Below are positions 7,141-15,718 of a DNA stretch of 45,035 nt, in pieces. Made by a program: the position numbers and the translations under genes. The DNA is from an uncultured Muribaculaceae bacterium (GTDB lineage Bacteria; Bacteroidota; Bacteroidia; Bacteroidales; Muribaculaceae). Each line of letters opens with the position of its first letter. The first letter of the stretch is position 1. The notes below the pieces were generated by a model that saw only the letters and a program-made list of their open reading frames with translations, was not told the DNA's origin and searched no databases. The DNA lies in the NCBI GenBank assembly GCA_910584185.1, contig CAJTYC010000010.1, positions 1-45,035 of the forward strand, in the 5' to 3' direction.

Positions 7141-9578
7141 TGCTCTACTGTCAGGGTTGTTGGCTTGTAGGCGAAGGGGAATGCCACTGAGAGGGTGCGT
7201 GTGGTCGGGTCGAAAGTCCAGGCTGCGTTGCGCATTGCTTTTGGTGTGGATACCTCCATCAGTTTCTGGCCATCGAGTAGCACTGCCTTGGGCTTGGCGC
7301 TTTGCACCACTTCGAGGGTGAAAAGGCGGCTTTCGGGCATCTCCTTGTATGCGCCTTCGCTTGTCACTTCGAAGCGGGTGTTGCGTCCCTCTCTTGAAGC
7401 CTTGAATGTGGTGAGCTGGTATTCGCTGTCCTGAAGTGAGGTGGGGCTCAGGCGGTTGTCGTCGAAGAGGGTGAACTCCGAAGCCTCAGTGTCGGGGAAG
7501 TAGGTGATTGTCAAGAACCTCGGGTCATACTGCTTCACATTCTCGATAGGCTGCATATATTGCGGTATGAAGCTGCCGGCCTTCACGAACATCGGGAGTT
7601 CGCTGAGCGGAGCCTTGACTGTAGCCGTGGTGCCACCCTTGTAAGAGAGGGCCGGGTTGTTCCAGTTATACCATTTGCTTGCGGAGGGGAAATATACCTT
7701 GCGCGAGCGGGCGCCCTTCTTGAAGACCGGAGCCACGAGCACGTCAGCACCCCAGAGGTATTCGTCGGTGATGTTGGCCGGGTCAGTGCCACCCTCGGAG
7801 TGGAAATTGACCGGTCGTGCCAACGGCAAGCCCTTGGTGGAGTTCTCGTAGGCGAGCGTGTAGTTGTATGGGAGCCATTCGTAGCGTTGCTTCACGAAAT
7901 CGAGAATGATGTCATTGTGCTGCGGATAGTGGTAAGGCTCAGGCTTGAGCTGGGCGTGAGTGCGGAGCATGGGCGAGAAAGTGCCCATCTGGAGCCAGCG
8001 CACGTAAAGCTCGGGCTGATAGGGGTCGGCAGGGTCTACTGCGAAGCCGCCCACGTCCGAGCCCATATATCCGAGCCCGGAGAGGCCGGAGTTGAGCATC
8101 AGCTTCACCTGGGGTTCGAAGCCGCCCCAGCTGCGCGACACGTCGGTGGTCCAGGGGAACACCGCATAGCGTTGCAAGCCGGTGGTGCCGCCGCGCATCA
8201 TGAGCATCGGGCGCATGTCGGGGAAATCATTACGCAGGCCGTCATATATGGTTTTAGACCATATATTGCCCCATACGTTATGAAACTCCGATGCTGTCTC
8301 GCCATTTGCATGGACTATTGTGAGCGGGTGCACTTCGGGTTCGCCGAGGTCGCCCCACCATCCGGCCACGCCTTCGGCGGTCAGACCCTTCAGGCGGTTC
8401 CAGAGCCAAGCCTGCGTCTTGGGGTTAGCCATGTCGAACATGCCGGCGTCGCCGACCCAAGTGGTGACATCATGCACATTGCCATCCTTATCCTTGGCGA
8501 GCAGTCCTGCTTCGGCGAGGGTGTTGTAATTGTCGATAGCTCCGATCTTGTTGATGTACGGCTGGTTGATCAGCACCGTGTTGACGCCCATATTGCGGAG
8601 TGAGTCGAGCATTTGCTTGTGGTCGGGAAACTGCTCCTTATTCCATTCGAGACGGCCCATGTCGGTCTCCTTGCCATACCAATAGAGGTCGAGCACTACA
8701 CCATCTACGGGATATCCGCGCTGCTTCAGAGAGTCGATTGCGCCAAGCGTCTCCTTCTCATTATGATAGCCATATTTAGAGGTTATGTAGCCGAGCGTCC
8801 AGAACGGGGGGAGCGGCTGGTTACCGGTGAGCCGGGCGAATTGGCCGGTGGCATCGGCCAGCGAGCCATTGCCGTTCACGAAATAATAGCTGAGGAGCTT
8901 CGGGGTTTCGGAAGAATAGACTATCGAGTCATTGCCGACCACGAGTTGCGCCTTATTGTAATCGTCAAAGAGGACACCGTAACCGGCGTCACTCACGAGC
9001 CAAGGTGTGGAAATGCCCATCTGCGATATGCGTGGGTCAGAGTCGGTGTAGCCATAGTTCTGACGGTTATACATCGAGAGGGTGTCGCCGTTGAGGCAGA
9101 GGGAATGGCCACGCTCGCCGGCGCCGTAGAAATTCTGGGCCACATTGTTGAGCAGCGAGATGGTCTTGGTGTCGCCCGAATTGTTTACGCCGGCAGCTTC
9201 GGTGAGGATGGTGTCACCCTCGGCGTTGATGAATCGGGTGCGACCGGACTTGCGGTCTACGAGGAGCGTAAGGGTGCCCGATGAGAACTTCACCTCCTCG
9301 GGAGATGCAAACCACGCTATGCCGTCATTGTCGGGAGAAAGCACGGAAGCCTGCGAGCGGGGGAAGCTGAACGAGCGGGTGCCGGCGGGTATGCGCGACA
9401 CCTTGAAAATGTCGGGGGTGATAGGGGTTATGGCCACGGTGCCATTGCCGGTGCCTATGAGAGTCGATTTGCCCGATGTAGAGATAGAGCCGGGGGCGGG
9501 CATGGTGGCAGCCACTGCGCTGAGGGCAAGGGCGCCGAGTGTCAAAAACGGGATGTAGGATTTCATATGAGATTTCAT
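7137..9578 (-). CDS. Glycoside hydrolase family 31 (alpha-glucosidase/alpha-xylosidase type)
   Basis: An exported alpha-glycosidase of 813 residues from the ATG at 9578; an ATG at 9566 (MKSYIPFLTLGALALSA) is equally likely and leaves a cleaner signal peptide. An N-terminal beta-sandwich (DUF4968-like) precedes the (beta/alpha)8 barrel. The nucleophile should be D410 in WWGDLGEPEVHP and the acid/base D479 in WTTDVSRSW, with the substrate loop YMGSDVGGF after it. A DUF5110-like beta domain closes the protein. The frame is open to 9614, but the extra residues are not signal-like. It stands alone, with no SusC/SusD, so it probably trims alpha-glucosides or alpha-xylosides in the periplasm. Substrate is uncertain. 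Confidence 0.9.
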   Translation of the reverse strand: MKSHMKSYIPFLTLGALALSAVAATMPAPGSISTSGKSTLIGTGNGTVAITPITPDIFKVSRIPAGTRSFSFPRSQASVLSPDNDGIAWFASPEEVKFSSGTLTLLVDRKSGRTRFINAEGDTILTEAAGVNNSGDTKTISLLNNVAQNFYGAGERGHSLCLNGDTLSMYNRQNYGYTDSDPRISQMGISTPWLVSDAGYGVLFDDYNKAQLVVGNDSIVYSSETPKLLSYYFVNGNGSLADATGQFARLTGNQPLPPFWTLGYITSKYGYHNEKETLGAIDSLKQRGYPVDGVVLDLYWYGKETDMGRLEWNKEQFPDHKQMLDSLRNMGVNTVLINQPYINKIGAIDNYNTLAEAGLLAKDKDGNVHDVTTWVGDAGMFDMANPKTQAWLWNRLKGLTAEGVAGWWGDLGEPEVHPLTIVHANGETASEFHNVWGNIWSKTIYDGLRNDFPDMRPMLMMRGGTTGLQRYAVFPWTTDVSRSWGGFEPQVKLMLNSGLSGLGYMGSDVGGFAVDPADPYQPELYVRWLQMGTFSPMLRTHAQLKPEPYHYPQHNDIILDFVKQRYEWLPYNYTLAYENSTKGLPLARPVNFHSEGGTDPANITDEYLWGADVLVAPVFKKGARSRKVYFPSASKWYNWNNPALSYKGGTTATVKAPLSELPMFVKAGSFIPQYMQPIENVKQYDPRFLTITYFPDTEASEFTLFDDNRLSPTSLQDSEYQLTTFKASREGRNTRFEVTSEGAYKEMPESRLFTLEVVQSAKPKAVLLDGQKLMEVSTPKAMRNAAWTFDPTTRTLSVAFPFAYKPTTLTVEQ

Positions 9579-9589
9579 GGATTGAACTG

Positions 9590-9649
9590 AAATGACATCA
9601 TGACATTCTGACATTTTTGTCGTTATGTCATTTTGTCATGATGTCATTT
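9590..9649. repeat. 16-bp exact inverted repeat with 8-bp tandem units upstream of GH31
   Basis: AAATGACATCATGACA (9590-9605) is the exact reverse complement of 9634-9649, with a 28-base loop. The right arm belongs to a run of 8-base units (TGTCATTT, TGTCATGA, TGTCATTT, TGTTATGA) over about 9626-9657. It lies 12 bases before the proposed GH31 start, so the hairpin would fall in the mRNA leader or act as an operator. Confidence 0.8.
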
Positions 9650-9669
9650 TGTTATGATGATGATTTAAA

Positions 9670-10881
9670 TCAGTCGTTAAACTCGAGGTCACCGTCGACG
9701 ATGACGTGCCAGGGGAGACCATTCTCAGCGAGGGTTGTGAGGAACGGATCCGGGTCAAACTCCTCTACATTGTGCACACCGGGCATCACCCACTTGCCGG
9801 TCATGAACATCATGGCGCCTACCATTGCGGGCACGCCGGTGGTGTAGCTCACGGCCTGTGCGCCGGTCTCCTGATATGCGGCCTGGTGAGAGCAATTGTT
9901 GTAGATGTAATAAGTAGACTCCTTGCCCTGCTTGTCGAGGCCCGAGATGCGGCAGCCTATCGAGGTTTCACCGGTATAGTTCTCTCCGAGCGAACCGGGG
10001 TCGGGGAGTACGGCCTTGAGGAATTGGATAGGTATAATCTCCTGGCCGTTATACATAACCGGGTCGATGCGTGCCATGCCTATATCCTGGATTACGCGCA
10101 GGTGAGTGAGATACTCCTGGCCGAAAGTCATCCAGAAACGGGCGCGGCGTATAGTCGGGAAATTGATGACGAGGCTCTCCAGCTCCTCGTGATAGAGAAG
10201 GTAGCTCTCGCGCTCACCGATGTTGGGGTAATTGAGGGGCTTGTGGATTTCGAGGTTTTCGGTTTCCACCCACTTGCCATCCTGCCAATACTTGCCCTTC
10301 TGGGTGATTTCGCGGATATTGATTTCGGGGTTGAAATTGGTGGCGAAAGCCTTGCCATGGTTTCCGGCGTTGCAGTCCACGATGTCGAGATAGCGCATCT
10401 CGGAGAAATGGTGCTTTGCGGCATAAGCCACAAATACGGCAGATACGCCCGGGTCGAAGCCGCAGCCGAGGATTGCTGTGAGTCCGGCCTTCTCGAAGCG
10501 GTCGCGGAACGCCCACTGCCAGCTGTATTCGAAATGAGCCTCATCCTTAGGCTCATAATTGGCAGTGTCGAGATAGTTCACGCCACACTGCAGGCAAGCC
10601 TCCATGATGGTGAGGTCCTGATAGGGGAGAGCGACGTTGATGACGAGAGCCGGGTGATGGCGGTTGAAGAGTTCGCAGAGCTGCGGCACAGAGTCAGCGT
10701 CGACAGAGTCGGTGAGAATCTTGACACCGGTTCGTTCGGCCACCTTCTCAGCGATGGCATCACATTTCGACTTGGTGCGCGAAGCGAGCACTATCTCGCT
10801 GAACACCTCGGGGTGCTGGGCGCACTTGTGCGCCACTACGGTTCCGACGCCACCGGCGCCGATAATCATGACTTTTCCCAT
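9670..10881 (-). CDS. Saccharopine dehydrogenase family; probable carboxynorspermidine dehydrogenase
   Basis: The 403-residue protein begins with a Rossmann fold (MGKVMIIGAGGVGTVVAHKC) and later has LGCGFDPGVSAVF, the segment shared by saccharopine-type and carboxynorspermidine dehydrogenases. Its length and sequence resemble the carboxynorspermidine (carboxyspermidine) dehydrogenase of the alternative spermidine pathway, which condenses aspartate semialdehyde with a diamine using NADPH. No partner decarboxylase (nspC) is in the window. No signal peptide is present. A saccharopine reductase role is possible but less likely in this lineage. It is transcribed divergently from tsaE. Confidence 0.82.
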   Translation of the reverse strand: MGKVMIIGAGGVGTVVAHKCAQHPEVFSEIVLASRTKSKCDAIAEKVAERTGVKILTDSVDADSVPQLCELFNRHHPALVINVALPYQDLTIMEACLQCGVNYLDTANYEPKDEAHFEYSWQWAFRDRFEKAGLTAILGCGFDPGVSAVFVAYAAKHHFSEMRYLDIVDCNAGNHGKAFATNFNPEINIREITQKGKYWQDGKWVETENLEIHKPLNYPNIGERESYLLYHEELESLVINFPTIRRARFWMTFGQEYLTHLRVIQDIGMARIDPVMYNGQEIIPIQFLKAVLPDPGSLGENYTGETSIGCRISGLDKQGKESTYYIYNNCSHQAAYQETGAQAVSYTTGVPAMVGAMMFMTGKWVMPGVHNVEEFDPDPFLTTLAENGLPWHVIVDGDLEFND

Positions 10882-10966
10882 ATTTTTAGCAGGTAAATTT
10901 AAGAGTGAAAATCGGGGAGGTGAGAGAAAAAAGGGGTCAATAATGACATATCACCCATTCAAACAA

Positions 10967-10974
10967 CAAATTTA
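10967..10974 (-). promoter_or_regulatory. -7 element for the carboxynorspermidine dehydrogenase gene
   Basis: The minus strand reads TAAATTTG, an exact TAnnTTTG, about 90 bases before the ATG at 10881. No clear -33 box is seen at the standard spacing. It lies 13 bases from the matching element of the divergent tsaE promoter. Confidence 0.5.
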
Positions 10975-10987
10975 ATCAAAAAATCGC

Positions 10988-10995
10988 TAAATTTG
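10988..10995 (+). promoter_or_regulatory. -7 element for tsaE-birA
   Basis: The plus strand reads TAAATTTG 20 bases before the tsaE ATG at 11015. The short leader and exact -7 match support it, although a -33 box is not obvious. Confidence 0.5.
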
Positions 10996-11014
10996 CATGA
11001 TTAAGTGAAAAAAC

Positions 11015-11431
11015 ATGGAAATATATATAAAAGATGAGCGAGATATAGACGCTGCGGCCCGGGAGCTGCTTGAGGCCCTCGGAGATAGGCGGCACGTGGT
11101 GCTCGAAGGACCGATGGGGGCAGGCAAGACCACCCTGACAGCGGCTATAGGTAGAGTGCTCGGCGTGGAAGATGGTGTGACGTCGCCCACGTTCAGCATC
11201 GTGAACCAGTATGAGACCCCGGATGGAAAGCGTATATATCATTTCGATTTCTATCGTATCGACAGTGTGGCGCAGGCCATAGACCTTTCGCTTGAAGACT
11301 ACTTCGAATCGGATGCCCTCTGCCTGATGGAATGGGCCGGCAATGTGGAGGCATTTCTGCCCGACGACACCGTGGTGGTGCGTATAATGGTGGAAGATGA
11401 TGGCACTCGGGTTATCAGAGTGGAAGATTGA
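11015..11431 (+). CDS. tsaE: tRNA threonylcarbamoyladenosine biosynthesis ATPase TsaE
   Basis: TsaE is the ATPase that works with TsaB and TsaD to make the t6A37 modification of ANN-decoding tRNAs. The 138-residue protein has a Walker A loop GPMGAGKTT at about residues 32-40, the conserved SPTFSIVNQYE segment, and DFYRID followed by LMEWAGNV, which carries the family's conserved Glu-Trp. Length is slightly below the enterobacterial protein but normal for Bacteroidetes. It heads a plus-strand group with birA, 43 bases downstream. Confidence 0.94.
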   Translation: MEIYIKDERDIDAAARELLEALGDRRHVVLEGPMGAGKTTLTAAIGRVLGVEDGVTSPTFSIVNQYETPDGKRIYHFDFYRIDSVAQAIDLSLEDYFESDALCLMEWAGNVEAFLPDDTVVVRIMVEDDGTRVIRVED

Positions 11432-11474
11432 GAATCTACGTTAAGAGACGGACTCTTACAGAAAACGACATACG

Positions 11475-12209
11475 ATGAAATATATAATACTTGAGGAGGT
11501 AGACTCGACCAACAGCTACGTGTCGGTGCATTGCGACGAGCTTGACGACATGACGATGGTGGCGGCGCACTCGCAGACTGCGGGGCGTGGCCAGCGTGGC
11601 AACTCGTGGGAGTCAGAGCCGGGCAAGAATCTCACCTTCACCCTGATGGCACGCCGGCTGCCGGTGACTCCGGCAGAGCAATTTGCCATAAGCGAGGCTG
11701 TGGCTCTTGGCGTGGCCGACTTTCTCCGCAGCGAAGGTATAGAGGCAGAGGTGAAATGGCCCAACGACATATATGTGGGAGACCGCAAAATCTCGGGCAT
11801 ATTGATAGAGCACTCGCTCACGGGAAGCTGCATAGAGCAGACTCGCATCGGTGTTGGGCTGAACGTGAACCAGACGGAGTTTCGGAGTGATGCTCCCAAT
11901 CCGGTGTCAATGCGTCAGCTCACCGGCGCGGAATACGTGCTCAACCATGTGGCGGCCGGAGTCGGAGTCAGCCTGGAGCGACGGCTCGGGGCACTCGGCG
12001 ATGCCGAGGCCCGCATGGCGATGCACCGCGAGTTCAAGTCCTGGCTGTGGCGGCGCGAGGGTGTGCATCCGTTCAGACGCCGTGGCGACGTCCGGGAGTT
12101 TGGCGGGGTGATCGAAGATGTGTCGCCGCTCGGGCCCCTGCGGGTCTGCGATGTCGAGACCGGGCAGAGCGGGGAATATATGTTTAAGGAAATCGAATTT
12201 GTGCTGTGA
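11475..12209 (+). CDS. birA: Biotin--[acetyl-CoA-carboxylase] ligase
   Basis: The enzyme activates biotin as biotinyl-AMP and transfers it to the carrier lysine of biotin-dependent carboxylases. Motifs in order are DSTNSYV near residue 10, the biotinyl-AMP loop AGRGQRGNSW near 36-45, KWPNDIYVGDRKISGILIE, and GVGLNVNQ. The 244-residue form starts directly at the catalytic domain and lacks the N-terminal helix-turn-helix, so it should not act as a repressor. A short C-terminal SH3-like domain follows. The stop codon overlaps the ATG of the next gene by one base (TGATG), implying coupled translation. Confidence 0.94.
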   Translation: MKYIILEEVDSTNSYVSVHCDELDDMTMVAAHSQTAGRGQRGNSWESEPGKNLTFTLMARRLPVTPAEQFAISEAVALGVADFLRSEGIEAEVKWPNDIYVGDRKISGILIEHSLTGSCIEQTRIGVGLNVNQTEFRSDAPNPVSMRQLTGAEYVLNHVAAGVGVSLERRLGALGDAEARMAMHREFKSWLWRREGVHPFRRRGDVREFGGVIEDVSPLGPLRVCDVETGQSGEYMFKEIEFVL

Positions 12210-13243
12210 TGGTTAATGTAAAGAAGATAATGTCGTATGTGGTGCGCTGGTTGTTGCCCTTGGCGCTCACCGTGCTGTTGGTCACCTATATGTTCAAGAA
12301 GGTCAACTTCTCCGACATGTGGGAGATAGTGACACACGGAGTGGACTACTGGTGGATATTGGCGGCGATGGCAATCAGCGTGTTCAGCCATATCTTCAGG
12401 GCATTGCGATGGCAGATACAGCTTCGCAGCCTCGGCATCAGACCTCCGCTTATGGCATTGGTGTGCTCGATATTCGGCACCTACGCGCTCAACTTGGTGT
12501 TTCCGCGCTTGGGCGAGATATGGCGTTGCAGCTACATAGCCGGGCGAGAGCACAAGGCCTTCACCACGGTGGTCGGTTCGATGGTAGCCGACAGGCTTTC
12601 CGACGCATTTATCGTGCTGCTGCTGACACTGCTCACCTTCGTGGTCGCGACCCCGGCCATAGAGGCTTTCTTAGTGAAATATCCTATCGGTGCCGGGCTT
12701 GTAGATACTTTCAATAACCCATGGACTTGGACAGTTGTGGTGGGAGGTGTGGCCTTGATTTGGGCGATCTTCACATTAGGGCGCAACTTCGGGCCTGTGG
12801 CCAAGACGCGCAAATGGGTTGGGGAGATGTGGAAAGGGTTCGCGTCGATAGCCACGATGCACGGCAAGTGGAAATTTATCGGCTACACGCTCTGCATCTG
12901 GGGTTGTTACTATGTGCAGCTTTATGTGGCCTTTTTCGCTTTCCCCTTCACCCGGGAACTTTGCTCCGAGCCGGGGCTTGCGTTCGGACTCACGCCATGC
13001 TTGGTGGCGTTTGTACTCAGTTCGATCGGCATGGCCGTGCCAAGCAACGGTGGTCTTGGCCCTTGGAACATCGCCGTGATGTTCGGCCTTGCAGTGTATG
13101 GCATCAGCGACGCGCAAGGCACAGCCTTCTCGATGCTGCAATGGTCAGGACAGACAGTCATGCTGATACTGCTTGGCATATACACCATGGTATATATATC
13201 GGTGTCGGGACGCAAGAAAAGTGTTAGGTCATATGAGTCGTGA
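12209..13243 (+). CDS. YbhN/UPF0104 family membrane protein (lysylphosphatidylglycerol synthase TM-like)
   Basis: An integral membrane protein of 344 residues with about eight hydrophobic segments, starting with the first helix at RWLLPLALTVLLVTYMF. The motif SHIFRALRWQIQL, then a glycine/proline loop NLVFPRLGEIWRC and later AVPSNGGLGPWNIAV, match the UPF0104 family, related to the flippase part of MprF. Such proteins are thought to move lipids or lipid-linked precursors, but the substrate here is unknown. ATG at 12209 is preferred over GTG at 12206; it overlaps the birA stop. No aminoacyl-transfer domain is attached. Confidence 0.85.
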   Translation: MVNVKKIMSYVVRWLLPLALTVLLVTYMFKKVNFSDMWEIVTHGVDYWWILAAMAISVFSHIFRALRWQIQLRSLGIRPPLMALVCSIFGTYALNLVFPRLGEIWRCSYIAGREHKAFTTVVGSMVADRLSDAFIVLLLTLLTFVVATPAIEAFLVKYPIGAGLVDTFNNPWTWTVVVGGVALIWAIFTLGRNFGPVAKTRKWVGEMWKGFASIATMHGKWKFIGYTLCIWGCYYVQLYVAFFAFPFTRELCSEPGLAFGLTPCLVAFVLSSIGMAVPSNGGLGPWNIAVMFGLAVYGISDAQGTAFSMLQWSGQTVMLILLGIYTMVYISVSGRKKSVRSYES

Positions 13244-13302
13244 AGTGGATTGAAGCTTAGGTATATTTCATTCAGTCAAATTAACAGGGAAATAGAAAGA
13301 AT

Positions 13303-13860
13303 ATGAATTTTGACGATAACGAAAAAGAGGACTTCTTTGAGAACTCCGAAGTGCCGGAGAAAGTGGAAGAGCCGAAGAAGCCGGTCTATACACCCGATGA
13401 TCCCCGCTACTGGGAAGAGCCGGAAGATGAGTTTGAGCACCTGAAGCCGTCGGGGCGTGTAAACTGGAGACTTTGGGCTTGGGTTCTAATAGTTGGCATA
13501 GTGGCCGGGTTGCTGTGGGTGCTCTGGCTGCGATGCTTTCATCCGTATGTGCAGGAGGCCACCCAATCTGGCTATATCGAGAACATCGAGAAGCGCGGGG
13601 AGGTATTCACCACCTTTGAGGGAGTGCTTTTGCCCTATAAGAACCTGATGGACACCACCCGGGTGTATGAGTCGGACTTTGTGTTCAGCACCACCGACCC
13701 GTCGGTGGCAGCCGATATGGTGCGTATGCACTACGCCAACTTACCCGTGCGGGTGCATTACCGTCGCTACCATGTAGGGTTGCCTTGGCGTGGCGACACC
13801 AAAGTGCTGGTCACGGCAGTCGACTCCGTTAAGCCTGAAGATATATTGCCACCCAAATAA
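13303..13860 (+). CDS. Hypothetical single-TM protein
   Basis: I do not recognise a named family. The 185-residue protein has an acidic, Pro/Glu-rich cytoplasmic N-terminus (about residues 1-50), one transmembrane helix at about 54-77 (WRLWAWVLIVGIVAGLLWVL), and a compact ~105-residue C-terminal domain with several Tyr/Arg positions, probably facing the periplasm. There is no signal peptidase site, so it is a type II membrane anchor. It lies 59 bases after the YbhN-like gene and 9 bases before the LRR gene, so the three are probably cotranscribed. Confidence 0.75.
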   Translation: MNFDDNEKEDFFENSEVPEKVEEPKKPVYTPDDPRYWEEPEDEFEHLKPSGRVNWRLWAWVLIVGIVAGLLWVLWLRCFHPYVQEATQSGYIENIEKRGEVFTTFEGVLLPYKNLMDTTRVYESDFVFSTTDPSVAADMVRMHYANLPVRVHYRRYHVGLPWRGDTKVLVTAVDSVKPEDILPPK

Positions 13861-13869
13861 TTGCCCTAT

Positions 13870-14466
13870 ATGGTTCGTGCTTTTATTTGGTTATTTTTCC
13901 TTGTTCTTGGGGTTTTGCCGGCATTTCCGGTGAGCCTTGGAGAGGTGCGCGACTCAGTGTTGGTGATACCGGGCGGCACTGAGGTGATCGGGCGTGATGC
14001 ATTTAGTTGGCGGTCGGACTTTCACACTGTTCGGTTTGAGGCGCCGGTTCGGGTTCGCGACATACAGGGTCATGCGTTTGCCTACTGTGGGGAATTACGG
14101 AGCATTGAGGTGCCCCGAGGCGTGACGCACATCGGGTCGAATGCCTTCAGCTTCTGCACCAAGCTTCGCGAGGCGATAATGCCGGCGAGTGTCGTGGAGT
14201 TGGAGTCATATGCCTTTGCCGAGTGCGACTCACTGCGGCGCGTTGTGCTTCCGGCCAACAGCAAGCTGCTTGGAGAGCTGATATTTGAGGGGTGCCGCAA
14301 TCTTGAAGAAATAGTGGAGATGTCGCCGGAGCCACCGGCGTTCGACTGCAACAGCACCCTTTTTGACCCCTGCGAAGAATACATGTATCGCCGTTGCCGG
14401 CTCATCGTGCCTTCTGGGCGCGAAGCTGCCTACCGCACGGCTCCCGGCTGGTCACCATTCTTTTAG
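13870..14466 (+). CDS. Secreted leucine-rich repeat protein (BspA-like)
   Basis: A 198-residue exported protein: signal peptide at residues 1-22 (MVRAFIWLFFLVLGVLPAF), then about four BspA-type LRR_5 repeats with the spacing I-x-x-x-A-F-x-x-C-x-x-L, for example IQGHAFAYCGELRSIEVP and IGSNAFSFCTKLREAIMP. These solenoids usually mediate protein or host-surface contacts. The protein is short for the family and has no sorting tail. The ATG at 13870 is chosen over TTG at 13861. Its TAG stop overlaps the stop codon of the convergent gene at 14463. Confidence 0.82.
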   Translation: MVRAFIWLFFLVLGVLPAFPVSLGEVRDSVLVIPGGTEVIGRDAFSWRSDFHTVRFEAPVRVRDIQGHAFAYCGELRSIEVPRGVTHIGSNAFSFCTKLREAIMPASVVELESYAFAECDSLRRVVLPANSKLLGELIFEGCRNLEEIVEMSPEPPAFDCNSTLFDPCEEYMYRRCRLIVPSGREAAYRTAPGWSPFF

Positions 14467-15644
14467 AGGAGGGAGAAGAGGACGTAAGTCCAGTGGGCTA
14501 TTATACCGGCGCATAGGCCTGCTATTGTGTGGGCGCCTATTGCTTTTGAGATCAGGTGGCGGAAGCCCATTGTGTCGAGCATGGCTGCGTGTGTGCTGAG
14601 GTATCCTGACCAGCACATGCCTATGGCGGTGCATACTGCCACTGCGTTGCCGTCGAGAATGCCTTGCTGTGCGAATGTCGGCACGAGGCCGAGGGCTGCT
14701 CCTACGGCGCCTAAGGCTGTCATGGGGAAGGCGAGAAGCTCCGAGTTGGTGAAGCCGAAGAGCCAGTCGAACACGAAGTTTATTTTGTCGGCGAGCATCG
14801 GCAGCAGGCCCACGCCCTGGTAGGCGGAGCCGTCGAGCTGGTCGGCGGGTGTGTTGAAGGTGAGTATCATCACCATAGTGGAGATAATCAGCACGCCGGG
14901 GATAATGGCCATGCCGAGATCCACACCGTTCTTGCCGCCGGTGAGCATCGCGTTGAGGCAGCGCATGAATATGCCCGGTTTCTCATCTTCAGCTTCGGTT
15001 TCGCTCTCTTCTTGGGCTATTGTTTCAGTATAGACATCATATTCGGGGTGCGACTTGAGGGTGAAGCGTTGCATCAGCCTGGTGGAAATCAAGCATCCGC
15101 ATGCCGCTCCGAATACACCGATAAGGGGTGCGCCCACGTAGCCTTGGCTCATCATGAAGACTACCACCACGAGACCCATGCCGAAGGCTGTGCCGAAGTT
15201 GGTCAGCGAGACGAGTTGGTAAGTCTTGAAATACTTGGCGAACTTACCGTTTTTGGAGAGGCTTATTATGGCAGGGTTGTCGCTGAGGAAGGTCACCACC
15301 GCACCGAGTGCAGCGGCTCCGGGGAGGTTGAAGAGAGGCTTCATGAGCGGGCGTAGCAGCTTCTCGAGGAGTTGCACTACCCCGAACTCCGTGAGCAGGC
15401 CGGCGAGGGCACCCATCAGCACCGTTATGCCCATCAGGAAGAAGACAGTCTCGAGCAGGAGGTGGTAGGCCGTCTGCATCAGGGTGTTCATCATATTTGA
15501 CATGCCCATGTGGGAGGCTAAGTAGCCGAATATGGCTATGAAAATCACTAAGAAAATCAGCGGCTCGGCTGCCTTGGCCTTTGAGTTGGCCTTTTTTGCC
15601 TGCTTGGTGGTTTGGACTGTATCTGAGGTTATTTTCATTTGCAT
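14463..15644 (-). CDS. Nucleoside-recognition (Gate) domain membrane protein
   Basis: A polytopic inner-membrane protein of 393 residues (ATG at 15644; a second ATG at 15638 is possible). After a basic cytoplasmic N-terminus come about eight hydrophobic segments. The two halves resemble SpmA/SpmB-like Gate domains, with signatures FLSDNPAIISLSKNGKFAKY in the first and GAVGAALGLVPTFAQQG in the second. The domain name comes from similarity to concentrative nucleoside transporters; the true substrate is unproven. It follows a porin gene on the same strand, separated by a 9-bp tandem array, so the two may act on one solute. Confidence 0.78.
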   Translation of the reverse strand: MQMKITSDTVQTTKQAKKANSKAKAAEPLIFLVIFIAIFGYLASHMGMSNMMNTLMQTAYHLLLETVFFLMGITVLMGALAGLLTEFGVVQLLEKLLRPLMKPLFNLPGAAALGAVVTFLSDNPAIISLSKNGKFAKYFKTYQLVSLTNFGTAFGMGLVVVVFMMSQGYVGAPLIGVFGAACGCLISTRLMQRFTLKSHPEYDVYTETIAQEESETEAEDEKPGIFMRCLNAMLTGGKNGVDLGMAIIPGVLIISTMVMILTFNTPADQLDGSAYQGVGLLPMLADKINFVFDWLFGFTNSELLAFPMTALGAVGAALGLVPTFAQQGILDGNAVAVCTAIGMCWSGYLSTHAAMLDTMGFRHLISKAIGAHTIAGLCAGIIAHWTYVLFSLL

Positions 15645-15651
15645 GTTTTTG

Positions 15652-15700
15652 TGCTTTAGGGTCTTTAGGGTCTTTAGGGTCTTTAAGGACTTTAAGGGCT
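15652..15700. repeat. 9-bp tandem array (GTCTTTAGG/GACTTTAAG), about five units
   Basis: Units from about 15654 are a partial CTTTAGG, GTCTTTAGG twice, GTCTTTAAG, GACTTTAAG and a decayed GGCTTTTG. It fills most of the gap between the porin stop codon and the Gate-protein start codon. This is the first of four arrays of the same unit in the window. Confidence 0.92.
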
Positions 15701-15718
15701 TTTGTTTTTTTGTTTTTC

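Noticed and set aside
7560..8603. A 347-codon open frame on the plus strand inside the GH31 gene
   Set aside because: It is the complement of well-conserved GH31 barrel motifs and has no recognisable domain of its own.
7137..9578. A polysaccharide utilisation locus around the GH31 gene
   Set aside because: No SusC/SusD pair, sensor or other glycosidase adjoins it; its neighbours are acpP-fabF and a dehydrogenase.
9706..10896. A 396-codon open frame on the plus strand opposite the saccharopine-dehydrogenase-like gene
   Set aside because: The minus-strand frame has a clear Rossmann fold and family motifs; the plus-strand product resembles no family and is low-complexity, as expected of a shadow frame.
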